Positions 14,186-26,920 of a stretch of DNA of 64,000 bases are shown here, in pieces. Positions within the stretch are counted from its first letter, which is position 1; every line of letters starts with the position of its first letter. Under the pieces are notes generated by a model, which was not told the origin of the DNA, searched no databases, and saw only the letters and a program-made list of their open reading frames with translations. The stretch lies in assembly GCA_010093485.1 (NCBI GenBank), contig MU001505.1, positions 27,375 through 91,374 of the forward strand, read 5' to 3'. The stretch is from Karstenula rhodostoma CBS 690.94. Taxonomy: Eukaryota; Ascomycota; Dothideomycetes; Pleosporales; Didymosphaeriaceae. Position numbers and translations under genes: made by a program.

Positions 14186-16994
14186 TTACTTCGTGTATAT
14201 ACTACTTTTTATAGGATATATAGTATATATTCTATAATCTAATATACTTAAAGATTATTATAATCTAGATAGAACTCTATAATATAGCTAGTTTTAGCTA
14301 ACTCTTTATAGTATTTATCCTTCTACTTAGTAAACTTGTTAAGAAGGTTTAGATTCTCTAGTAGTTTTAAGTAGTTTCTAATATCTTCTATACCCCTAGA
14401 TATAGGATAGCCTAATAATAGAAATAATCTATATAGATATAACTATAAAATAGTCCTCTATATAGAGCTTTAATTCTATAGAAAGTTTTATACCTTATTA
14501 TAAAATACTAGCCTAAACTTATAATTAAAAATATAGATATATTTATTTAGGGGTTTAGTTAGTAGGGAATTAGACTATATCTTATAGTCCTAAAAGTTAA
14601 ATTTATCTAGCTTAAAGCTATTTTCCTTAGTAAATAATTTAATATTCTCCTTAATATAGAACTAGAAAGTATAAGGACTAGTAAACTTAGCTATATAATT
14701 ATAGAAGACTATAAAAATAGTATACTAGTTATAAGAATTTTTATAATTCTAAATATTTAAATTAGTATTAGGGAAACTAGTAACTACTTTAAAACTAGAT
14801 ATAGCTAATAACTTATTAGGGGAGATTATAAAGATAGTAAAGTAAATTAATATTTATATAAGCTTAGTTACTATTTAATAGTAAAGTCTAGCTAAGATAA
14901 AATAAAAAAAGGGCCTAGATTTATTTCTAAACTACTTATAATTCGAGTTTATAGTAGGCCAGGTAGGTTACTTTTTATAAATATTAGTAAACTTTAGGTT
15001 AAGGTAGTATTTATAATCTAGTATAATCTATAATAAGTTAGTAGAGTAAAATAGAGTATAGCTAGGGGGTTTATAGAAAAGTTTCCTATAAACCTACTAG
15101 AGATATATCTTAAGTATAATTACCCCTATTTAGATAGTTTTACCTAATCTAATTATATTAATAATAATCCCGCTTTTAATAGGTACTACTTTATTAATAC
15201 TAGCTAGTATATTAGCTATCTATTTTATAGTAACTATCTACTACTATTTAAAAGAGAGTATTATATATAGTATTAACTTATACTTTATATTAGTAATATA
15301 TATAGAGGCGCAGGCCTTTTTAAAGTATATTAGGGCGAATACGCTATTATTACTACCTATTTTAAAAATTTCCACGCTATAGTTATTAGCTTACTTAGTA
15401 GAAAAAAATATTATATTAGCTATCTTATCCTATTTACTCCTTTATAGTATATTATAGTTATCCTCTACTATAGTATTTTTAGTATCTCTATAAACTATTT
15501 CTACTTTCTTTTTAATAACTACTTTTAGTATATAGGATACTAATATACTATTCTCTACTATAGACTAGGAAGCCAGTAGAATAATCTTTAAATACTTCTA
15601 ATAAAAATTATTAGCTATATAGATAATTAGATTTTTAGTATAATTAGGATTTATAATAGTTTTAATATCGTGTAGATAGTATTTTATATATTTCTAGAGT
15701 ATATTAATAGAGGCTTTATATAACTAGTATTTTATAGTATTTATATTTATTATATAAACTATTATTAGGTATAAATATATAGACTTCTTTAGCTAGGCCT
15801 TAATAGCTAGATTCTATAAAGTATAAGTATCCTATTTTTTAATATTAGTTAGGAAAAATATAAAAACTTCCTTATTTAATATCCCTTTAATATATTATAG
15901 CTCTACTATACTAGGGGTAGTATTATTATAGATAAGTAAATCCTCCTCTAACTTAGAAATTAGGTTAGAGTTACTAATCTTTAACTATTTTATAGCTAGG
16001 TAAGAAGGTATACCTTAAAAGCTAATATTATTAGCTACCTTTTATATAGCTTATATATTTATTTTCCTATTCTATACCCTAATAGTACTAGATTATATCT
16101 ATATAGTAAGGGCCTTTATATAATTCTTTTAGGTTAATATTACTAAGTTCTTAAAGGCGTGTACCTTATTAAGAGGTTAGTTTAGCTATAGGATAATCTT
16201 ATAACTAATTTATAAATATATAAGGATTATATTTTCTCTCTTAATCTTTACTTAGTTAAAAAATAATTATATAAATTAAGTAAAGATATACTCTATCTTT
16301 TTTATAAAGTAGGTCTAATAGAATACTAAACTCTAGAATTATTATACTTTAGATAGAATAGTAAGTAATAGGATCTTATCTATCTTTAAAATACTTTCTT
16401 TAACTACTCTATTTAGGCTTAGTAACTACTTACTAAGTTTAATATACTATATAATTTCTTTATAGGTTAAAGTAATAAGCGGGTTTATAATATATATTTA
16501 AATAAAGATATTAGAAAATATAATAAATATTTTATTAGTAAAATTTCTAGAACTAGTAATCTATTTTAAAAAAGGTACTAAATTTAATATATATAGGGTT
16601 CTATTTATATAGACTAAGATTACTTCTATTTTATTAGCTACTATATTCTCTATATTTCTATTATTACTATTATTAGATACTTTATTTTTAGAGAAAGTAA
16701 TAGGTATATTATCTAGTAGTTAGTTACTAGGGGGGTAGTTAGAAAAGTTTTAGAAAGTATTTATATATTTAATTTATACTATAGAAGTAGAAGTATATAG
16801 GCTTAGTAATCTAGTATATTTCTACTTTATAGCTAGATTAGATATAATAAGGTTAGCTTTACTTAAGTCTAGTTAAGGTAAGAGAGACTAGTTAAAGTCT
16901 AGATTATACTAGTTTAGAAAACTAAATTTATTAATATACTTCTTTAAATCTAGAATACTAGGAAAAGAGATCTCTATATTAAATAATATATTAT

Positions 16995-17210
16995 AGGTAT
17001 ATAGGGAGTATTTAGAAAACTTTTTAATATCCCCCCTTAAACTAGTATAAGAGTATAGTAATTATAGGTATATAAGAGTATATAGGAAACTTTTTAATAT
17101 TCCCCCTTAAACTAGTATAAGAGTATAGTAGTTATAGATATATAAAAGTATATAGGAAACTTTTTAATATTCCCCCCTATACTAATATAAGAGTATAGTA
17201 GTAGTAAATA
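16995..17210. repeat. 70-bp tandem repeat, three units, element A2
   Basis: Same three-unit block as at 6,391-6,605. Each unit contains TAGRAAACTTTTTAATAT followed by a C-run and ACTAGTATAAGAGTATAGTA. It lies at the equivalent place in the element, which shows that the triplication predates the tandem arrangement of the large repeat. Confidence 0.8.
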
Positions 17211-18934
17211 TAATAAGTATATTAAACTAGTATAGTTTTATAGATAGAAAAGGAGAGATAATAAAGAGAAAGAAAGACTATATACTAAATAATATTAGTA
17301 AACTAATTCCTATTATAATAGATTCTAATCTATATTAAGTTAATAGTTACTATAGGGGTTTATAGAAAAGTTTCTAGCTTATTACTTATTTAGTTAAAGG
17401 TAGCCTATTAGCTAGGGCTATATTATTTAGGGATTCTTAAAAAAGTTTAGTATATTTAGTATTTTTCTTAGCTAAATCTAGCTAGTTATTATATTTATAA
17501 TACTAGAGGTATTATAGTAGCTAAGGGTAATAGAAATAAAAACTATAATAGAGGTAGTAAAAGGGTATTAAAAAATAAAGTAGATAAAAGTAGAGAGTAG
17601 AAAGAATAGAGAGTTTAAGTAGTATATATTTTATTTAAGCGCTTTATTTATTTACTTATACTAAGCCTATATTATATAACTAGCGTATTATCTAGATAAA
17701 AGACCTAAGTAAGAGATAATTATATTTTATCTAAAATTAGATAGGGTATTAACTTATTTATATCCCCTTATAGAAGTATTCCTTATATATTACCTAGTTA
17801 TTAGTTTAGTAAGGTATAAATATATAATATTACTATTCTTTCTACTATATATCTAGTCCTCCTATATTCTAGTTCCTATTTTAAGTATATAGTAAGAGTA
17901 GTTAGTTATACTATTCTAATATAAGGTATATTTTTATAATCTAGTTTAGTTTTAAAATAATTCTCTTTACTTTATAGTTATCTCTAAAATTAACTATCTT
18001 TATAAAGTATATTCTAAAATTATATAGTAAATTTATATCCTATCTATCTCTCTCTATTTCCTTAATTTTATTAATCTATTTAGAGCGCGTAGCTTTATAT
18101 TTATTCTAAAGGATAGTCTAAATATTATAAATTATATATTTATTAATATAGAGACCTTATTAAACTAGAGTAGTTTTTACTTTACTTATTTCTAGAAACG
18201 TCTATTCTAGGTAGTAGTTAGTAGGTATTAGATAGAACTAGTAATTACCCTTTATCTATTTATTATCTATAGTATACTAATAGGTTATAATAATATCCCT
18301 AATATACTTAGTTTAGTTACTATTAGTACTAGTATACTAATCCCGTCTATATTTAAATAAGTCTCCTTTAATAAAGTAAATAACGTAGTATAGCCTCTAG
18401 TAGGCTATATAAGTAGGTAATTTATTATAAAATAACTTAATATATAGTTTACTAGTATTATTAGTATTTTATATAAAGAAGTCGAGTTCTCTCTTTTATT
18501 TAGTAGAGGTAAAAGGTATATATAATAGGGAGCTTACTATTTATAAATTAGGGTAGTATACTAGGGCTATATAGATATAAACTTACCTTAGAAAAAGGAT
18601 TATTTTATAGGTATTATTATATCCCTATAAGTATAGCTATAGGGTATTAGAGTATATAAGGGTAATAGGCCCTAGTATATTAGTATTAATATTAATACTA
18701 TTAATAGCTATCTTTTTAGCTAGGGAGTTTATAGTATCTAAATAGAGCCAGTTTATATAAAAGGGTAGAATCTTAGTATATAAATATTATAAGATTACTT
18801 AGAAGAGATATATATTATCTTTAAAGTATTACTATCTAGGAAGCTATTAATAATAATATAATAGTAGACTTTATTTAGGAACTAGAGTTATATATAGGTA
18901 AAAATAGGTATCTTTACTATATTACTAACCTTAT

Positions 18935-19830
18935 TAAAATATATATTAGGGATAGCGTTTACTAGTACTAGTCTAGTAAGACTAGATTTACTATTCTAAT
19001 TAATCTATTTACCTATCTAGATAAGGCTATAGAAGTTTACTAATAGTATAAAATATAATATTATATATATATCTAGTATATCTAGACCTTTTATAAGGGT
19101 ACTTATAGCTACTATAGTACCTATTTCTAAGGTCTAGAATTATATTAGGCTTATAAATTATTCTTTTTTTTTTATTTTTTTATAGTATTTAGAATAGTTA
19201 AGCTATAGAGCTAGTATATTTATAGTTATAGTAAGGTTAATATAAATAAAAACCTTTTTATATAATTAGAGAACCTCTTTAATATATTCTACTATAGCTA
19301 TTATAGGGTCTATACTTATTATATATAAGGTATAAATCTTATACTAAATTTTAGGCTAAATAATAGACTCCCTAAAGGTTATAATATTAGTAGGAAGTCT
19401 AAGAAGTTAAAAGGCTTAACTCTATTTAGTAGGTAGTAGGATTATAGAAAGGAGTATAAGAGAGATATAATACTTAATAAGTATATAGAGATTATAAAAA
19501 TAAGGGTAATAGGCTATATTTAGAAAAATAATATAGTAGAACTTATCTACTATAATCCTCTCTAATACTCCTAATACTTTCTACCTAGTAATATAGGTCT
19601 AGAAAAAATTATTTAAAATATTTTTAGAGGTTACTAGAATAATAGATACTTACTTATTATATACTTCTTACTACTATATAGTAGCTCTAATCTATAATTT
19701 AGAATAATAATAAAGAAGATTAGAGTAGAATACTATTAGTAGGATAATAATAATAGTCTAACTATAGTCTAGAAAATAAGTAGGAAGGAGAAAAAAAAGA
19801 CTTTTACTAAATCTAGTACCTATAATATAG
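18935..19830 (-). pseudogene. RecQ-type helicase core in element A2, destroyed by RIP
   Basis: This is the counterpart of the helicase in copy 1, shifted by about 10,600 bp. The SAT-like motif lies near 19,425 (forward-strand TTTAGTAGGTAGTAGG), the DEAH-like box near 19,540-19,565, and motifs V-VI near 18,990-19,110. In-frame stops occur throughout. Because the mutations partly differ from those of copy 1, the two copies together would define the ancestral protein better than either alone. Confidence 0.75.
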
Positions 19831-22800
19831 ATAACTATACTCTCCCCTATTAAAATTATATAGAGAGCTTACTCTTATTATCCTTTAAACTAAGCTAATT
19901 TCCTAAAATTCTCTTATAATAGTTATACTATATTAATACCTAGATAATTAGAATAAATAGCTTTCTTAGCTTCCTAGAGGGCCTCTTCCTTTTAGGTTAG
20001 AAAAAACCCTAAGGCCTTATACTACTTAATAGATATCTTAAAATATACCTCTAAATTATTAAACTTATAAGTAAAAATTTTTAAAATATCTAGAGTATAG
20101 ACTATATAGGCTATTTCTAGTAAATAGCTAGCTTATATCTTATAGGCTTCTACCTTTACTTTATTTATTATTTTATTAATCTCCTCTTTTAATAGTTCTT
20201 ATAGTAGGTAATTAGTAGTAGAAAGCTTTCTATTAAAAGTAATAAAAAAATAGTATATTATACTAATATTAATCTTTTTTCCTATTTAATAAAGTATTAC
20301 CTACCTTATAATATAACTAAAAGCCTAAGAGGTAGTCTATTATTTACTAAGTAGATTTAACTAAAATAGGTAGCTTTAAACTTAATTATAATAATAATTA
20401 TATATCTCCTTATTAATTTATCCCTATATAGTAAGGTAGAAAGGATAAATAAGCTAGATATACTAGACTAAAAGGCTATCTACTTTATAAGGAAAAAAAT
20501 AGTAGATAGTCTTTATAAACTTATCTCTATTATAGCCCTTATAGTATTAAAGAATAATAGTAATAAGGCTATTATAGAGGAATATATTCTAGATATTAGT
20601 TATATAACTATTCTTAAGTTATAAGCTTAATACCTTAGTACTATAGCTAGACTAGCTACTTATAAAGTATATAAAACCTAAGAGTATACTAAGGAATTTT
20701 TAAATAAAATTATAGTACTACTATACCTAGGTATAGTTTTTAATACTAGTAAGTAGATAACTTTTAGAGTCTTTTATATTAAATAACTATAAAAGCTATT
20801 AAATAATAAAACTAGTATTATACTTAAATTATAGGTTATCTATATTAAAAATACTAAAGCTAGGGGTTATATTTTTTAGGTCTTCTTTTAGTATATCCTA
20901 TAGGATAGAGGGTAGCCCTACCTATATCTATATAAATACTAGCTAGTAGAGAAGGATAAATACCTTCTTAAATAGATTACTTACTATAGAAGAGAATAAA
21001 GTAAGGTCTATTCTAATTCTATAAATAGTTATACTATCCCTATTCTAGTAAATAAAGGTATTTAAGTTCTTCCTATACTAAAAGGTACTAAGGAAGTATA
21101 CTATATTAATAAATTAATTTATAGAGGTAGGGTACTCTATAGTAAGATAGTTATATACCTATATTTTAAATATATTATATAGCTCTCTATTCTAATTCTC
21201 TACCTTATAGTTATTTAACTTAGTAATAAGAAAGCTAGCCTCCTTTTAGAAAACTAGTAAATTAGAATTAGAATAACCTAGAGCCTTTATAGGTACTATA
21301 TAAAGAAGTATATTTTAGAGATACTATAGACTAGTAAATCTATATATCTTTTTAAGGACTAATATATTAGTAGTAAAGTTATAAGCCTCTTAAAATCTAT
21401 TACCTTAGGGGGAGAGACTAAGGAAGGCTACTAGAATAATAAGGATAAGTTTAAACTAAGTAGACTAGCTAGTTTATTCTAGTAAGAAGAGCTAGAAAGT
21501 ATAATAATATTTTTTAAATAGGTTTAAATATATATAGTTATAGTATTCTTTAATAGTAGGGGGAACTTCTATTATATCTAGGTAGGTTATAACCTATTTC
21601 TAAGCTAATTACTAATATTTTTATAGATAAAGGGTCTTAGGTTATATAGCCCTAGGAGATAAAATATAAAAGAAAAAAAGAAAAATCTTCTAGAGAGGAT
21701 TAGTATAGTAAAAAATAGAGTTTTAATAAAATTTAATAAAGACTATAGGAATATTATATTTATACTTTTATATTACTTAGATTTATATAAAGTAGGAGGT
21801 TTTTATTACTATATTTTACTATATATAAACTATACTCTTTATAGTAGTATATAGATAAAAGAGCTTAGGTTTAAGTTTAGCTTTAGGTATAGTAATAAAT
21901 ACTAGGCACGCTTACTATATAGTAATACTAGTAAAAACCTCTAAAAATCTAGTATATATTATCTATAGATTTATAGATATAGAAGGTATACTAAATATAG
22001 ATTATAACTATTATTCCTATATATACTATATTTATACTAAAGTATATTATAGCTAGGACTTTAGAGAAGAGGCTATACTATAATTTAGTTATATAGTAAA
22101 AATAATAGGCTTAGCTAGAAATAATATAAATTAAAAATAATAAGAATTAGAATATAAATTAATTAGAGATATAGGGGTATTATATAGCTTAGGTAGAATT
22201 CCTATAATACTAGTAAAAGGTACCTTAAATTAGTAAGTTATACTAAGGTAGGTAAATAGGGGTAGGATAAAAGAAAAAAACTATTAGCTTATAATTATTC
22301 TAATATAATTAAAGTACTAGAAACTATACTTAATTATACTATTATAGAAATAGCTATAGATTATATAACTATTATATAGGTAGGTAAATATATTATACTT
22401 TATAGTAGCTCTAGTAATAATTAAGCTATATATATTATAGTAATAATTATTACTATATACTAGTAGACTAGAATAGGGCGCCTTAGTTTTAGTAGGGATA
22501 ATAAAGTCCTTATAGTTCTATAGAAGAGAATAATTATTAGATAAGTTATTAACTAACTTTTAGATTTTATATTTTTATTTAGGTATAGTAGTATTATAGT
22601 ACTCTCTACTAAAGTAAGAGAATACCTTACTAAGAAGAAGAATATAATAATATAATATATAGAATATAAAATTATAAGCTTTATTAAAATAAATAAATAT
22701 TACTTAGGCTATAGTAGATAGGAGAGGTAGTCTTAATTTTAGCCCTAATTTAGGTTAAAATTAGTAGGCTACTAAAATAGAGGGAATATATAGCGCTATT

Positions 22801-24511
22801 TAATTTTAGCTATAGTCTAGACTAAAATTAAATAACTACTAAGCTAGACTAGAAAAATATTATATATTAGTATATAATAAGGGTAATATAGCTACTAGTA
22901 TTAAATAATAAATATATTAGTAATAATAGTATATATACTATTAGGTATTTATAAAGAAAAGAAACTAATTAAGAGTAATTTACTAGATATACTATAGTAT
23001 ATATATAAAGCTATATATTCTAGAAACCCTATATATAGGGAAGTATATAATAAGGATAGCTCTACTAGTAATATCTTTATAGCGCCTATACTAGAGAATA
23101 TAGTATAATAGGTATATTAATATACTTTAAAAAAGAATATTACCTAGTTTATTATATAAGAGTATAAAAGTTAGATAGTAGAAAATAAAGAGACTAATAT
23201 TAGGGAAGTATATAAAAGCGCTAGTAGGGTTAGTACTAAAAAAAGGTATACTAAGAAATAGAATAATAAAAAGGAGGACTAAAATATAAAAAAAAAAAGG
23301 AAAGAGTAACTAAGAGAAACTAGTATAAAAGAGGTAAATAAAAAACTAAAATAGAAGTTAGAAGAGGTAATAATATAAAAAGTAGTAAATATATAAGACT
23401 TATTTACTATAATAGCTAAAAATATTATAATAAGTAAAGAGGAATAGAGATATAGAAAGTTTATCTAAAATTTATTAAAAGTAGGTATAGATATAATAGG
23501 TAGTATAATTAGTAGGGCTATAATAGTTAGAGTAGTAAACTATTTATAGGATTAGAAAATAGTACTATAGGTATAGAAAGTATAGTATAAGAAGGGAAAG
23601 AGGTTCTTTACTAATATAAAAAATAAAGTAAGTAAACTTATAATAGGGGAAGGTATATTATCTAAAGAAAATAAAGGAAATAATATAAATTAAAAATAAA
23701 ACTAGCTAGTATTATTATAGTATTTAAGAAATATATATATAGAGTCTAACCTTATAGGGGGGAATATAGTAAGGTTTATATTACTATATATAATAGTAAA
23801 GTAGGGCTAGACTATTAGAATTATTAGGAAGATAAAGTAGTAATAGATATAGGTAGTAATTTAAATAGAATTTAAAATAGTAAAAATAATAGTATAGAAG
23901 TAAAAAGTATTATCTAGTAGGTAAGAAAAAGGCTATATAACTATAGTAAAGAAATACTTATTTAGAGTTTTATATTATATATTAAAAGGGGAAGAAGCTA
24001 TAGAGTATATAGACTTATTTATATAGAAAAAGTTTAGAAAATAGCTAGAGGTAGAAAAGAGGTAGTATATACTAAGAGTAAAGTTTAGAATTAAAATATT
24101 TATAATTTTACTTTAAAATACTATCTTAAATATATATATTAAAAGAGGTATAATTATAATATAGTTTAGCTTCTAAATAGATATAGTTATAAAGTATAAT
24201 AAGGAGGTATTTAAGGGTTCTATAGTAATTAAGAATATATATATTATCTATATAATAAATAGACTACCTCCTAAAAAATTATTACTAGAGGAACTATTAG
24301 ATAGTAACTTAGTAAAATATAACTTAGTAAGAGGTCTATAGCTAGTATATTATACTATTAAAGAGAAAAGTTTTAATAATATTAGTATATAAAAGGATAT
24401 ATTTTATAATAGGGGTTAATAGAAAAGTTTAGATATATATAAAGGATTATACTAAGGGGGGCTATAGGAAAGTTAAACTTTTCTAACTACCTCTATTATA
24501 GTTTCTAGATA

Positions 24512-24686
24512 CTAGATATTAGTTAATAGAATAATTAGTATTAATTAATAGAATAATTANNNNNNNNNNNNNNNNNNNNNNNNNNNNNNNNNNNNNNNNN
24601 NNNNNNNNNNNNNNNNNNNNNNNNNNNNNNNNNNNNNNNNNNNNNNNNNNNNNNATACTAGGTATTAGTTAATAGGATATTAGGTA
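24512..24686. repeat. 22-bp minisatellite at right end of element A2, with assembly gap
   Basis: Same TTAGTTAATA-based 22-bp units as in copy 1. Most of the array is replaced by 95 N (24,560-24,654), so only a few units are readable. The gap means the copy 2/copy 3 junction was bridged by scaffolding rather than read through at the array, although the junction itself at 24,754 is in called sequence. Confidence 0.85.
24560..24654. other. Assembly gap (95 N)
   Basis: A run of N inside the minisatellite of element A2. The real length is unknown. Confidence 1.
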
Positions 24687-26029
24687 TTACTACTTCGTGT
24701 ATATACTACTTTTTATAGGATATATAGTATATATCCTATAACCTAATATACTTAGCCTATATTATATAACTAGTATATTACCTAAATAAAAAATCTAAGT
24801 AAGAAATAATTATATTTTATTTAAAATTAGATAGGGTATTAACTTATTTATATCCTTTTATAGGAACGTTCTTTATATATTATCTAGTTATTAGCTTAGT
24901 AAGGTATAGATATATAATATTACTATTTTTTTTATTATATATTTAGTTCTTTTATATTCTAGTCCCTATTTTAAATATATAATAGAAGTAGTTAGTTATA
25001 CTATTCTAATATAAGGTATATTTTTATAATTTAGTTTAATTTTAAAATAATCCTCTCTACTTTATAGTTATTTCTAAAATTAATCGTTTTTATAAAGTAT
25101 ATTTTAAAGTTATATAATAAATTTATATTCTATTTATTTCTTTTTATTTTCTTAATTTTATTAATTTATTTAGAGTATATAGTTTTATATTTATTCTAAA
25201 GGATAGTTTAAATATTATAAATTATATATTTATTAATATAAAGACCTTATTAGACTAGAATAGTTTTTATTTTACTTATTTCTAGAAATATTTATTCTAG
25301 ATAGTAGTTAATAGATATTAAATAAAACTAATAGTTATCCTTTATTTATTTATTATTTATAGTATACTAATAAATTATAATAGTATTTCTAATATACTTA
25401 GCTTAGCTATTATTAATACTAGTATACTAATTCTATCTATATTTAAATAGGTCTTTTTTAATAAAGTAGATAATATAATATAGTCTCTAGTAAACTATAT
25501 AAATAGGTAATTTATTATAAAATAATTTAGTATATAACTTACTAGTATTATTAATATTCTATATAAAAAAATCGAGTTTTTTTTTTTATTTAATAGAGGT
25601 AAAAGATATATATAATAGGAAGCTCGCTATTTATAAATTAGAGTAGTATACTAGGGCTATATAAGTATAAATTTATATTAAAAAAAGGATTATTTTATAG
25701 GTATTATTATATTCCTATAAATATAATTATAGAATATTAAAATATATAAGGGTAATAGGCCCTAGTATATTAGTATTAGTATTAATATTATTAATAACTA
25801 TTTCTTTAATTAAAGAGTTTATAATATCTAAATAGAGCTAGTTTATATAAAAGAATAAAATTTTAGTATATAAATATTATAAGATTATTTAAAAGGAATA
25901 TATATTATTCTTAAGATATTATTATCTAGAAAACTATTAATAATAATATAATAGTAGATTTTATTTAAAAACTAAAATTATATATAAATAAGAATAGGTA
26001 TTTTTACTATATTACTAGTTTTATTAAAA

Positions 26030-26920
26030 TATATATTAGAAATAGTATTTACTAGTACTAGTTTAGTAAAACTAGATTTACTATTTTAACTAATTTATTT
26101 ATCTATTTAAATAAGACTATAAAAGTTTATTAGTAATATAAAATATAATATTATATATATATCTAATATATTTAGACCTTTTATAAGAGTATTTATAGCT
26201 ACTATAATATTTATTTCTAAGGTCTAGAATTATACTAAACTTATAAATTATTATTTTTTTTTTATTTTTCTATAATATTTAGAATAGTTAAACTATAGAG
26301 CTAGTATATCTATAATTATAGTAAGGTTAATATAAATAAAAACCTTTTTATATAATTAGAGAACCTTTTTAATATATTTTATTATAACTATTATAGGGTC
26401 TATACTTATTATATATAAGGTATAAATTTTATACTAAATTTTAGACTAAATAATAGACTTTCTAAAGGTTATAATATTAGTAGAAAATTAAAAAAATTAA
26501 AAGACTTAGTTTTATTTAATAGATAGTAGAATTATAGAGAGAAATATAAAAGGGATATAATACTTAATAAATATATAGAAATTATAAAAATAAAAATAAT
26601 AGATTATATTTAAAAAAATAATATAATAGAATTTATTTATTATAATTCTCTCTAATACTTTTAATACTTTCTATCTAGTAATATAGGTCTAAAAAAAATT
26701 ATTTAAAATATTTTTAAAAATTACTAAAATAATAAATACTTATTTATTATATACTCCTTACTACTATATAGTAGCTCTAATCTATAATTTAGAATAATAA
26801 TAAAAAAGGTTAAAATAAAATATTACTAGTAGAATAATAATAATAGTCTAATTATAGTCTAGAAAATAGATAAAAAGAAGGAAAAAAAGACTTTTACTAA
26901 ATTTAATACCTATAATATAA
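26030..26920 (-). pseudogene. RecQ-type helicase core in element A3, destroyed by RIP
   Basis: This is the third copy of the helicase region, about 7,090 bp to the right of the copy 2 position. The SAT-like motif lies near 26,516 and the DEAH-like box near 26,625-26,655. It carries more G-to-A and C-to-T changes than the other two copies and more in-frame stops. Confidence 0.7.

Larger units (their letters stand above)
3651..14250 (-). mobile_element. Element A copy 1: full-length RIP-killed helicase repeat
   Basis: This is the first of three head-to-tail copies. Its left edge is placed where similarity to the start of copy 2 begins (shared TAGAACTCTATAATATAGCTAG-type sequence near 3,668 and 14,268). 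Its right edge is placed at the shared terminal string CTAATATACTTA. In order it holds degraded minus-strand coding of unknown type (3,660-6,390), three 70-bp tandem units (6,391-6,605), RecQ helicase remains on the minus strand (about 8,330-9,230, with likely upstream protein to about 12,000), plus-strand remains of unknown type (about 12,590-13,800), and a 22-bp minisatellite (13,911-14,185). Strand is given for the helicase. Reading it as a telomere-linked-helicase or Y'-like repeat is inference. Confidence 0.75.
14251..24754 (-). mobile_element. Element A copy 2: full-length RIP-killed helicase repeat
   Basis: This copy is colinear with copy 1 at an offset of about 10,600 bp. It starts directly after the CTAATATACTTA end of copy 1. 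It differs from copy 1 almost only by transitions and keeps CpG in places where copy 1 has lost it (for example 15,305-15,380, GCGCAGG, GGGCGAATACGC and CCACGC). It contains the same parts: 70-bp triplicate, minus-strand helicase, 22-bp minisatellite and tail. It ends in the same terminal string at about 24,754, where it meets the interior of copy 3 without a spacer. Confidence 0.75.
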
